Origin: Symbiodinium sp. CCMP2592
Taxonomy: Eukaryota; Sar; Dinophyceae; Suessiales; Symbiodiniaceae
Assembly: GCA_905221615.1 (NCBI GenBank)
Contig: CAJNDT010003369.1
Coordinates: 558,001 to 622,000, forward strand
Reading direction: 5' to 3'
Length of the DNA: 64,000 nt
The notes below the pieces were generated by a model, which was not told the origin of the DNA, did not search any database, and saw only the letters and a list, made by a program, of their open reading frames with translations. Position 1 is the stretch's first letter. Each line of letters starts with the position of its first letter. Positions 56,441 through 64,000 of this stretch are shown one piece after another. A program made the position numbers and the translations under genes.

Positions 56441-56563
56441 GGCTCAGGTGTGCCGCAGAAGTTCGACGCCAAGCCGCAGAAAAGTGGCACAGATGCGGAT
56501 GTGGCACAGGCCCGCCTGTGTTAGTTCCTAAATTCGGATCCCCTCCGACTCCGCGGCAGAGAT
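56441..56563 (+). CDS. Candidate exon
   Basis: FWLRCAAEVRRQAAEKWHRC then GCGTGPPVLVPKFGSPPTPR, stop TAA. A second frame after GTGCCGCAG (KFDAKPQKSGTDADVAQAR) is also plausible. Confidence 0.38.
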
Positions 56564-56758
56564 AATGTAACCCCAAGGTAGGGAACGACACTGAACTTCT
56601 TTCCGGGGTTCATTCCACTCGCAGAAGCAGTAGTGGCGGCAGTAGTTGCTGTAGCAGCAGGAGTAGAGGGAGCAGGGGTACCAGGAGGAGCAGCGGGAAG
56701 TAGTAGTCGTAGTCGTTAGCTGCTACTGATCAATGGGCTTGGCTACACCACCGCCAGA

Positions 56759-57019
56759 TCACAGCGGACGTCTGGAAAGTGGTGACACCATGATAAGGTT
56801 TGCCATAAGTAGACGAGGACGTGACAGATTGAACTCCGGAACATGTGAAACCAACGAGAATTGAGTAGTCTGCTTCATTGCCAAGATTCCAGTGTCTGTT
56901 GCATTTCTCAGCAGTTTCTTGCTCTCGTAGTTGTCATGAACGGGTTGGTTTTTCTCAGGTGGCAAGGTTGGGTGAGAAGACACAACAACCTCAAGCATGC
57001 TCAAAGCCGCGCCCCCCAA
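56759..57019 (-). CDS. Minus-strand candidate coding block
   Basis: MLEVVVSSHPTLPPEKNQPV, then HDNYESKKLLRNATDTGILA; 86 codons open. The plus-strand alternative is less convincing. Confidence 0.35.
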   Translation of the reverse strand: MGGAALSMLEVVVSSHPTLPPEKNQPVHDNYESKKLLRNATDTGILAMKQTTQFSLVSHVPEFNLSRPRLLMANLIMVSPLSRRPL

Positions 57020-57179
57020 AATCCAAAAAACCTTGAGAAAAGGGCGTGTCTCGAAAGAAAAGAGTCCACAAACATCTCGGTAGCAGTAATGTAGGGGCCT
57101 TGATTATTAGAATAGGGTTTGGGGGGATATTAGACCCAAATTTTAACCACCCAAATCCTATTTTAAGTATTAAGGCCCT

Positions 57180-57630
57180 GCGGTACGGGGTTCCAGGGTG
57201 CGTCCCTGCCCCGCTGTGGTGTGGTGTGCATTTTCGAAAGATTCCGAATTCTTTTCACAGTCCCACTCCAAGTTCGTCAGACAATCCAATGCTTTCGCGC
57301 TGCCCAACTTGATGCAGCGCACTCCTGCCTTTTCGGGGGTGCTGTCGTATGAAAATCGTGCCACCGTGGATTTTGAATCGCTCGAAGTCACTGACTTTGG
57401 AACTTGTGCGGATTTTAGCTGCTCCTGATCTTTGCGCCTTCAAACACAATGCTCCTGGGGGGTCGATCGTGCTCCTGCCGCATTGTGGTGCGCATTTTGG
57501 ACTCAATGTGTGGTCTTGGGAGTTAGAGGAGCGCTCTTGGAGTGGTGCCTGGGAATGTAGAACTCTCAGTGTTTGCGGGCAGGGTCTATTCCTAAATTAC
57601 GCGCTTTGGGCTCCATGGGGATCCTTCAGC
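57180..57630. other. Open in several frames, strand undecided
   Basis: Plus frame: FVRQSNAFALPNLMQRTPAF then SGVLSYENRATVDFESLEV. Minus frames are also open (SDSKSTVARFSYDSTPEKAG). A short internal repeat (CTGCCGCATTGTGGTGCGCA versus CTGCCCCGCTGTGGTGTGG) lies at 57207 and 57475. Confidence 0.35.
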
Positions 57631-57644
57631 TGAATTTCACCCGT

Positions 57645-57760
57645 AGGCTCTGAAACGCTGAGCCCTGGACGGAGCACAATGCGTCCCGCCGAAGGTTCTG
57701 CAGAAGGGCTTCCTCGAGAACGCTGCTTTGCTTCAGTAAAGCACAAGCCGCAGGGGTTTA
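57645..57760 (+). CDS. Candidate exon
   Basis: After CACCCGTAG; GSETLSPGRSTMRPAEGSAE then GLPRERCFASVKHKPQG. Confidence 0.4.
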
Positions 57761-57808
57761 GGGTTCGCTATCTATGGGTTTAGTTGGCCAGCCTCTTACC
57801 TTTGGTTG

Positions 57809-57876
57809 TAGGGAATGGAAGAATGGTAGTAATAGTAGTTATAATAATTGTACCCCATCCCTCCATTCCCTACTAA
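57809..57876. repeat. PIR-J element, copy 2
   Basis: GTAGGGAATGGAAGAATGG ... CCCTCCATTCCCTAC. Confidence 0.7.
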
Positions 57877-57880
57877 ACAA

Positions 57881-57982
57881 AGGAAAGGCTTTCCACGCAT
57901 GACCTCCCACAATTCCAAGCCTCCTTCCGAAAAGCCGGAGTTCGACGCCGCTTGAATGATTCCATCACGCAAAGTCCTCAAA
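57881..57982 (+). CDS. Coding-like block left of PIR-B
   Basis: LSTHDLPQFQASFRKAGVRR then RLNDSITQSPQ. It joins in frame to 58098-58226 when the element and one AA are removed. Confidence 0.52.
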
Positions 57983-58095
57983 CCCAGAGACTCCAATATC
58001 CGATACTTACGGAGTTTACCTGAAACTAGAGTAGGATCCCTAGGATGATCTGAGGAATATATACTCTTGAATTAAGGGATGTTGGAGTCTCTGGG
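57983..58095. repeat. PIR-B element inside a reading frame
   Basis: 113 bp; CCCAGAGACTCCAATATCCG ... GGGATGTTGGAGTCTCTGGG; AA on both sides. It brings an in-frame TGA at 58019. Confidence 0.87.
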
Positions 58096-58226
58096 AACCG
58101 AGGACCCCAGGGTCAACGTTTTCAGCCAAGCCACACCCACATGGGTCGAGTCGAATCACACTTTTCCCGCCTTGTCCGGAGGTTCGACGACGGATTCAGC
58201 GCGAATTAAGAAATCGGGGTTTCCGA
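58096..58226 (+). CDS. Coding-like block right of PIR-B
   Basis: In the restored frame: EDPRVNVFSQATPTWVESNH, then TFPALSGGSTTDSARIKK. It becomes PIR-E-like sequence after about 58212. Confidence 0.52.
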
Positions 58227-58275
58227 AAATAGGGGACCCTAAATAGTAGGATCCTTATTATCAGGACCCCGTCCC
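58212..58275. repeat. PIR-E element, partial
   Basis: CGGGGTTTCCGAAAATAGGG then AATAGTAGGATCCTTATTAT; right arm absent. Confidence 0.65.
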
Positions 58276-58335
58276 AAATCTTTAGCAGCAGTCTTTAGCC
58301 TTGCTATGAATGCCTCTTCTCCTAATAATTAGACT

Positions 58336-58440
58336 CATGATGATGAAAGCAGTGCGACAACTACGCTCGCATGGCAAGAACGACAACTGTCAACCTGGAT
58401 GAAGAATGCAATGCAAAGTCCAGATTTGCAGGGATTATGA
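58336..58440 (+). CDS. Candidate terminal exon
   Basis: After AATAATTAG; THDDESSATTTLAWQERQLS then TWMKNAMQSPDLQGL, stop TGA. Confidence 0.45.
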   Translation, partial: HDDESSATTTLAWQERQLSTWMKNAMQSPDLQGL

Positions 58441-58597
58441 CTCTGGCATTCGGCTGGATGGGCTTGAAAGTCCTTTGTTGGGGTGGAGGACTTTCACCTA
58501 GATCCTAAACCCTGAGCCCGAAGCCCTTCAAGCTGAAACAGAAACCTGAAGCTCTAAATTAGAACTCTAAGGATTAAAACTTACCTTAACTTACCAA

Positions 58598-58683
58598 ACC
58601 CTACTTTTTTGTAGGGCCCCTATACATTCCATATCAGGGTTTCTAATACGAGCCCACAAAAAGTAGGGTTTTGTAGGTTCAGG
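58598..58683. repeat. PIR-M element, copy 2
   Basis: AACCCTACTTTTTTGTAGGG ... CACAAAAAGTAGGGTTTTG. Confidence 0.65.
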
Positions 58684-58774
58684 TACGATATTCACAAGAT
58701 AGGTGAGTTTCCTCTGCCAGCCGAGGCAAAGAAAGCCCTGTATCCGAAAGGATCCGAGCAGGCCATGAGGGTTC
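58682..58774 (+). CDS. Candidate exon ending at PIR-D
   Basis: Follows GTTCAG; YDIHKIGEFPLPAEAKKALY then PKGSEQAMRVL, directly before the palindrome. Confidence 0.5.
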
Positions 58775-58887
58775 TATATGGGTGGTTGTCAAAATTATGG
58801 CCCCTTTTTGGATACCCTGAACATTAGGTGCCGTATTATAATAAGGACCCAAAAAGGGACCATAATTTTCACAACCACCACCTATAT
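58775..58887. repeat. PIR-D element
   Basis: TATATGGGTGGTTGTCAAAA ... TTTTCACAACCACCACCTAT. Confidence 0.82.
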
Positions 58888-58967
58888 GGTTCCCTTTGAA
58901 AGGGGTCTACAAAATAGGGTTACTATAAGAGCTCTATAAGGGTAGTATGAACCCTAAACCCTAAATT

Positions 58968-59036
58968 AATTGGCTCTGATCCGGTGGACTCAAGATCCCC
59001 TGCGAGGAATCACTCATCTCATACCGCGTATTCCTT
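58968..59036 (+). CDS. Candidate exon
   Basis: ALIRWTQDPLRGITHLIPRI, stop TAA. Confidence 0.38.
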
Positions 59037-59067
59037 AAGTTGGGGTTAGGGTTTAGGGTTTAGGGTT

Positions 59068-59145
59068 TCCTTGAGTTATACGTGGATCCAAACTATGATG
59101 CGAGGCACCTCGCTGAATCAAGGTGCTTTGGTTTCGGGCTCAATA
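59068..59145 (+). CDS. Candidate exon ending at PIR-H
   Basis: FLELYVDPNYDARHLAESRC then FGFGL before the palindrome. Confidence 0.48.
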
Positions 59146-59256
59146 TAGGGGCCTTTATAGTTAGAATATGCTTTGGCGGTACATTATGCTATAACTGTAA
59201 GGAGGACCCCCCCAAAATATAGTAGATGTAATTATTAAGGCCTACATTACGGACTT
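59146..59256. repeat. PIR-H element
   Basis: ATATAGGGGCCTTTATAGTT ... GTAATTATTAAGGCCTACAT. Confidence 0.68.
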
Positions 59257-59386
59257 CTAGGGCTGGGTGATTCCGGAGTCGGTTGTGCGTTCATAGACAG
59301 CCCGAACACGGTACATCCGTTTCGACATGTAGCCGCGATGCTAAGCCCGAAAACTCCGGGACCCCGAGTACTAAGCACCCCTACGT
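59257..59386 (+). CDS. Candidate exon after PIR-H
   Basis: LLGLGDSGVGCAFIDSPNTV, then HPFRHVAAMLSPKTPGPRVL, stop TAG. Confidence 0.48.
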
Positions 59387-59478
59387 AGGGCCCTAAACCC
59401 TAAACCATATACCCTAAGCCCCAAACCCTAAACCTTAAACCTTAAACCCTGCACCGTAAACCTTAAACCCTAGATTTA

Positions 59479-59563
59479 AGTTTCCACCCATCCTATGCTG
59501 GCCATCAGCTGATCAAACATCCCCATCCGGAGCTCAATGAAGGACCAAGCACGGGCTTCTCGG
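59479..59563 (+). CDS. Candidate exon
   Basis: SFHPSYAGHQLIKHPHPELN then EGPSTGFSV. Confidence 0.45.
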
Positions 59564-59672
59564 TTTTTTTGGTTTTAGGGTTCCTTTAGGTTTTTTATAG
59601 GGCTTATATATGGTGTATTTGGGGTTTGGGGGCTTAGGGTTTTAGGGTTCGGGGAAAAGGGTTTGTTTGAGG

Positions 59673-59698
59673 ATTACCGCGCAGTTGAGCTTCGAGCT
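59673..59698 (+). CDS. Very short candidate exon ending at PIR-C
   Basis: DYRAVELRA directly before the palindrome; weak because of its length. Confidence 0.25.
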
Positions 59699-59801
59699 AC
59701 GGTTGATGATATGAATCCTGCATGACCTTAAGGACCCTGAGCTATAGGAAGTATGGTATATTCCTTATTACGGGTACTGCAGGATTTATATCATCAACCG
59801 T
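59699..59801. repeat. PIR-C element
   Basis: ACGGTTGATGATATGAATCC ... GGATTTATATCATCAACCGT; one G-T wobble position in the stem. Confidence 0.85.
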
Positions 59802-59802
59802 A

Positions 59803-59884
59803 TAATACCCTAAACCCTAAACCCTAAACCCTAAACCCCTAAACCCTAAACCCTAAACCCCTAAACCCTAAACCCCTAAACCCA
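59803..59884. repeat. Internal telomere array (C strand)
   Basis: CCCTAAA and CCCCTAAA units. Confidence 0.9.
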
Positions 59885-59887
59885 TAA

Positions 59888-59930
59888 GTCAGCCCCAGCT
59901 TAGAGCAGCCCTCGCACAGCACGCTCTCTG
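59888..59930 (+). CDS. Coding-like block, first of a chain
   Basis: QPQLRAALAQHALC up to the PIR-B variant. Confidence 0.4.
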
Positions 59931-60089
59931 CACCCAAGAGACTCCCAAAATCCCTTAATTAATATTCCCTAAGGGCTCCGGAAAGGGTTCCCTAAAGGGA
60001 TCTATAAGGGTTCCGTAAGGGAATTAAAGCACATATTCAATGAATCATATTAGGGATCCTTAATCAAGGGATTTTTGCGTCTCTGTGCA
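59931..60089. repeat. PIR-B variant with enlarged centre
   Basis: CACCCAAGAGACTCCCAAAA ... GGGATTTTTGCGTCTCTGTG, with AAGGGTTCCCTAAAGGGATC inserted in the centre. A GC at 59930 and CACAG at 60088-60092 would make a GC-AG intron. Confidence 0.7.
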
Positions 60090-60092
60090 CAG

Positions 60093-60156
60093 TCAGAGGC
60101 GATAACAAAGGCAGCGTAGTCATCTACTTTGACTGTCACGTCTATGGAGAAAGCAT
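60093..60156 (+). CDS. Coding-like block, second of a chain
   Basis: RGDNKGSVVIYFDCHVYGES between two palindromes. Confidence 0.48.
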
Positions 60157-60277
60157 ACCCAGAGCCCCGGGAGGATCTAGAAAGTAGATCCCCTTTTGGG
60201 GCCCTATACTACTAAGGGCACTTCATAGGAACCCCCATTAAGGGATCTACCTTTTTGGATCCTCCCGGGGTCTGGGT
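60157..60277. repeat. PIR-N palindromic element, copy 1 (intact)
   Basis: ACCCAGAGCCCCGGGAGGAT ... ATCCTCCCGGGGTCTGGGT. The coding phase is the same on both sides, and a TAG lies inside (60185). Confidence 0.82.
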
Positions 60278-60397
60278 GACAGCACCCCACATCCGCTCTC
60301 GCACTACGGGGAGTCGACGATCGGCAAAGTGTGGAAAGCCGTGCAGGGCTTGCGGAAGCACCCCGCCGAGCAAGGCATGTTGCCTCGTGGCGACATT
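60278..60397 (+). CDS. Coding-like block, third of a chain
   Basis: HPLSHYGESTIGKVWKAVQG then LRKHPAEQGMLPRGDI, ending at another PIR-B start. Confidence 0.5.
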
Positions 60398-60466
60398 CCC
60401 AGAGACTCCAATATCCTTTAAATAAGGAGTATTCTTTGAACTAGTCAGATTTAAGGTTTCTTCCTA
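60398..60466. repeat. PIR-B element, truncated
   Basis: CCCAGAGACTCCAATATCCT ... TCAGATTTAAGG; right arm missing. Confidence 0.72.
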
Positions 60467-60569
60467 GTCTCTTGGTTCTTGTCATCCTCGATGGCGGCAG
60501 GAGGCGTTCGAGCTCCCTGCTGGGCCTGTTGGGTGAGAACGCATAAGACTGGATAATGGGCCCTGCCCA

Positions 60570-60768
60570 CTTGGAGGACTTAGTAAATAAGACTATAAGT
60601 ACCTTAATTGGGGCTACAAGCAATTCAAACTGCAGTTACTTTACTTAGAGCCCCACTTACTGGTCGTGAATAGGGCTGTAAGCGCCTCAATCGGGGCTGT
60701 AAGTAATTGCTGGCTGTAGTTGCCTTAGTAACTTATAACCCCAAGTACTAAGTCCCATCATCCTTTAT
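60570..60768. repeat. PIR-A element with internal duplication
   Basis: CTTGGAGGACTTAG ... AGTCCCATCATCCTTTATG; the centre is present about twice. Confidence 0.7.
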
Positions 60769-60891
60769 GAACCCTCCTAAACCCGCATAGTACCCCTTAT
60801 AGATCCCTTAAAGAGGCCTTACAACCCCAATTACTAAGAGAGCCCGAGACCCCTCGCATGCACGCTTCTCCACCGGGTCCAATCTTTAATT

Positions 60892-61009
60892 GGAGGGGCA
60901 GGGGACTTAGTAAGTAGGTTATAAGTAGAGTCATAAGTACCCTAAGTGGAGTTACCCCAATTATAACCTTACTTCTAACCCCACTTACTAAGTCCCCTGC
61001 CCCTCCAAG
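60892..61009. repeat. PIR-A element (GGGCAGGGG subtype)
   Basis: TTGGAGGGGCAGGGGACTTA ... TAAGTCCCCTGCCCCTCCAA. Confidence 0.83.
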
Positions 61010-61030
61010 TAGCGTCCTGTAGCAATATCC

Positions 61031-61224
61031 AGACCCCCCGGAGGATCTACGGTTTAGGGTTTAGGGTTCAGGGTTTAGGGTTTAGGGTTTAGGGTTCAGG
61101 GTTTAGGGTGCAGGGTTCAGGGTTTAGGGTTCAGGGTTTAGGGTTGGGGTCTTATACTACTAAGGGCACTTTATAGGAACCCCCATTAAGGGATCTACTT
61201 TTTGGATCCTCCCGGGGGTCTGGG
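61031..61224. repeat. PIR-N element, copy 2, with telomere repeats inside
   Basis: Same ends as copy 1 (CAGACCCCCCGGAGGATCTA ... TAGATCC-type centre ... GATCCTCCCGGGGGTCTGGG), but 61052-61146 is TTTAGGG/TTCAGGG repeats replacing the copy-1 segment GAAAGTAGATCCCCTTTTG. Confidence 0.88.
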
Positions 61225-61318
61225 TAATGCAAGTTTCTTTCTTTGAGGAGTCTATGAACTTAGAAATAGTTCTCAGGCTCTCCTATAATCTCTAAGAAAC
61301 AGCAGCTGAGAGGGTTGA

Positions 61319-61605
61319 TTACGGTTCATCCATGTGGTAGAGGGCGTTCTTGCGTCCCTGAACTCTAAACCTTATACATAAGCTTAAACTCCAATCACTA
61401 AACATCCGAATTATGCTAAGAAGCATTGTGAAAGAGTATTGCCACTGGCTCAGACCTTGATCTTGAATCCCAAAGCCCTTTAAAACATCTTGAAAGCTTA
61501 TTGAGTCCTCCGGCATTCCCGGGTTTTGGGCTGCGATTGGCAGCAGGCGCCCACAGCGCCGAATGCAAGCAAACTCGAGGACTGATAGGGCGTATGGTGA
61601 GGGCG
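61319..61605. other. Coding-like region, strand undecided
   Basis: Minus strand from ATG 61516: MPEDSISFQDVLKGFGIQDQ then GLSQWQYSFTMLLSIIRMFS to a stop at 61319. Plus strand 61502-61605: LAAGAHSAECKQTRGLIGRM. Neither is recognised. Confidence 0.35.
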
Positions 61606-62318
61606 TAAAGATAAGGGTGTAGGGTTAGGGTTTAGGGTTTACAGCTTGGGGCTTAGGCTTTAAAAGGGGTTTGGGGTGTTGGGGTTTATGGTATGCTTTT
61701 GAGTTTAAGGTGTTAGGGCTTAGGATCTTAGTGCGAGGGTTTCTCTCATGATTCACGGTTTAAGATTTAGGGTTATGTGGGTTACCATAACAGAAACTCT
61801 GCTGTTGCCCATCTAGTAACCCCTGCATCAAGCATTCACTTTTAAGGACCTCTTACCCTCAACCATGCATAAGCAAGTCAAGTCTTTGATGATACGATGA
61901 TATGGTTTCTGTTGGTATGTCAATGCGTTTGAGGGTGTAGGGTTGAGATGGGCATCTAACGCGCAGATGATATAACATAGGGGCCTAAATCATTGCCAAT
62001 ACCTTTTTTTTGAGGGGGGGGGCCGTCGTTATTAGAAGTATAATATAATGGCCCCCCAAAACCCTATTCTAATTATTAAGGCTCCTATGTTATAGAACCC
62101 TACTATAGATCCCTTATAGACCCGTTAAAAGGAACCCCCTAGTCTAATCATTAATGCCCTACATTAGGGTTGTCGTATCCTGCCTTTCGGGAATATGGAA
62201 TTGCCAGATTTGAAAGGCTATCCAAGACTTCGGAGTCTTCCAAGCGATAGGAAGTTCAGGGTTTAGGGTTTTGGGGGGTTTAGGGTTTTAGGGTTTAGGG
62301 TTTAGGGTCTTGGGTGTA
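61606..62318. other. No gene recognised; telomere-like motifs and PIR-H
   Basis: G-strand telomere-like motifs at 61615-61770, a PIR-H copy at about 61976-62160, and TTTAGGG units at 62255-62305. Confidence 0.6.
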
Positions 62319-62428
62319 CTTGGAGGTTCATGGGTAGTTATAAGTGGAGTTATATGTCCCTGAATATGGATTATACCTATAGTTACCCTACTTATAAGCC
62401 CGCTTGTAACTATCCATGAACCTCTAAG
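62319..62428. repeat. PIR-A element (GGTTC subtype)
   Basis: CTTGGAGGTTCATGGGTAG ... CCATGAACCTCTAAG; TA on both sides. Confidence 0.83.
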
Positions 62429-62674
62429 TAGGGTTTGAGATCGCCGGTTTATTATCCACAGGCTCGTGGCACGGTGGTGAGAGCGTGATGTACGGGGTGC
62501 GAGAGCATTTGCTCGGGAGTCCTGCTGTTACGCGCACGGTTTGGTGCAAAGCGTGATCTGCATTGATCTGCCCAACAGCAGGAGCCGCGGGACCAACCTG
62601 GCCCGACAACAGTAACCACATCTTGATTACAGTGCGCATAAGAGCCTCATGTTTTTTTTCCATGGTCTTACCCC

Positions 62675-62770
62675 GGAATTCTGTCGAGTACAGATTCCTT
62701 CTCTCCGTGTCTCCCTGCTAAAGAGCATTCCGACGAAACGTCGGGCTTATGTGGTTTTGAGGAGCTCATG
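62675..62770 (+). CDS. Candidate exon with GTGAGT donor
   Basis: EFCRVQIPSLRVSLLKSIPT then KRRAYVVLRSS; ends CTCATG/GTGAGT. Confidence 0.42.
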
Positions 62771-62963
62771 GTGAGTGTTTACGAAGTCTTGCTGTGTCAT
62801 AGGGCAGGGAGGGTCTCACAGTTTAAGCCTCAAGCTCCACACCCCAACGCGTCAAACTGTACTCTGAGCAAGAACCATGAATTCTAATTCCTACACGCTG
62901 AGCCCTAAACTGAAACCTCTACTAAATCCCGACACGTCAACTCAACCCGAAGCATAAGCGCCG

Positions 62964-63047
62964 GAAAAAGTCCATGCTCCACGTATAGTGGTTGAGCAGG
63001 ACATTGAGCAGCTGGCGAAGCTCAGTGAAGGGGAGCTGATGGAGAGG
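62964..63047 (+). CDS. Candidate exon
   Basis: KVHAPRIVVEQDIEQLAKLS then EGELMER; ends GAGAG/GTGCGC. Confidence 0.48.
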
Positions 63048-63608
63048 TGCGCAATCCCCTGTTGATCCTTAACCTTAACCCCTACCTATATATCGCTCCG
63101 CTGAACTAAAACCCGTAACCCTAGGCCCTAAACCCTCAAGCCATAAACCTGACACCACCAAACCTTCAAGCCTGAAACCTGCAACCCAAAATGGAGTTAT
63201 ACCATCAGGACAGACTGTGTAACCTCATTCGATCAACCCCAGGCAAGACACGTACTCCAGGAATGTTCCACTAAACCCTTGCATAGCCCTGTATGGTTGT
63301 GAGGGAAGTTCACCAAACTAGGAGACTGAGTGCCCCTTCAAAATGATGCTCTGTTCAAAACTGAAGTGGTAGGATCCCTAGTGCAATCCTACGCCAGGGC
63401 AGGAATCTATCACCAAACATGCTCTCCATCGAAACCATTCGGTTGCAACCTTTGTTGCTCTTTGATTAGCGGGCCAACTACTGCCGGACAACTCATAGTT
63501 CCGCTCATGGTTTCATAGAGAAGCCTAGTCTGATTCACAGCGGCAGCTCTCAAGCACCGCAACCCTAAGTAGCATACGCCCCAAGACTGAACTCTGGCCG
63601 CAGGTTGT

Positions 63609-63842
63609 TTGGTTATAGGATTCATGAAAGATTTGAAAACAGTTATGGGTGTGTCAACCATCAAGATCTTGACAACTGTACGAATGACAATCATTGCAAC
63701 AAGGGCTTTCCGGAGAAGCCTATGCCGCCTCAGCATGTTCTTCTTTTTCAAGGGTGACTGCTTCTGCAACAACGACTCCTTCGGGAAGGCATTCCTGGAT
63801 AAGAACAGCAAGGCCGCAAGGCCCTGGCCAAGAACAAAGAGC
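63609..63842 (+). CDS. Candidate coding block ending at PIR-H
   Basis: IKILTTVRMTIIATRAFRRS, then GDCFCNNDSFGKAFLDKNSK; 78 codons to a TGA at the palindrome edge. The minus strand (63811-63410) is also open. Confidence 0.36.
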
Positions 63843-63844
63843 TG

Positions 63845-63937
63845 AATATAGGGGCCTGAATAATTAGAATGGGGCTTAGGGGGCCCATGATACCATATTT
63901 AAATTTAGAATATATACTTAATTACAAAGGCCCCTGT
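63845..63937. repeat. PIR-H element
   Basis: ATATAGGGGCCTGAATAATT ... AATTACAAAGGCCCCTGTAT. Confidence 0.72.
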
Positions 63938-63943
63938 ATCATC

Positions 63944-64000
63944 TACCTCTCGCTGGACGAGCAAAGACGACGTTTGCGAGATGAGTATTCAGAGAACCTA
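63944..64000 (+). CDS. Candidate exon, cut by the window end
   Basis: YLSLDEQRRRLRDEYSENL, charged and helical; starts just after PIR-H and continues beyond the window. Confidence 0.42.

Noticed and set aside
56600-56715. An Ala/Val- or Ser/Arg-rich protein segment
   Set aside because: It is an AGC/AGT-type trinucleotide-like tract that is open in several frames; no support for coding.

Overview
The window reads as nuclear DNA of a dinoflagellate, most likely of the Symbiodinium type. Three things point there. A spliced-leader (DinoSL) relic lies at 67-88. Arabidopsis-type telomere repeats (TTTAGGG/CCCTAAA) are scattered internally almost everywhere. A Copia retrotransposon carries extra domains of a kind I associate with dinoflagellate elements. 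TAA, TAG and TGA all behave as stops. I see no rRNA, tRNA, CRISPR or bacterial-style operon.

The clearest object is an intact Ty1/Copia LTR retrotransposon at 20090-29931. It has two identical 335-bp LTRs (TGTTGAA...TTCAACA), a 5-bp target duplication (CCGGT), a primer site resembling the anticodon arm of a Met tRNA, a polypurine tract, and one uninterrupted 3034-residue polyprotein. The domain order is proline-rich/coiled-coil N-terminus, Gag, CCCH and CCHC zinc fingers, protease (DSGA), a degenerate DNA-methyltransferase-like block, integrase (D,D35E) with a long acidic insertion in its core, a 2OG-Fe(II)-oxygenase-like domain, reverse transcriptase (YVDD), RNase H, a membrane segment, and a C-terminal Cys/His motif. 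It sits inside a short palindromic element, so it is a recent nested insertion.

The rest (1-20036 and 30004-64000) alternates three components: degenerate internal telomere-like tracts; about 75 copies of short (about 100-130 bp) palindromic MITE-like elements in at least 14 families, named here PIR-A to PIR-N; and short unique stretches that translate as protein-like sequence. Most of those stretches are on the + strand, and some have AG/GT-type borders. I read them as candidate exons or gene fragments of repeat-filled plus-strand genes; product names are mostly unknown. At several places, removing a palindromic element plus one copy of its 2-bp duplication joins two coding-looking halves in one frame (15131-15250, 17644-17763, 17837-17946, 36856-36964, 48624-48742, 57983-58095). 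This suggests these elements act as introns (introner-like or non-canonical hairpin introns) or are insertions into genes. It is the most interesting pattern outside the retrotransposon.

Limits: exon borders and frames were read by eye without transcripts. Several stretches are plausible in more than one frame, and the palindrome borders are good to a few bases.
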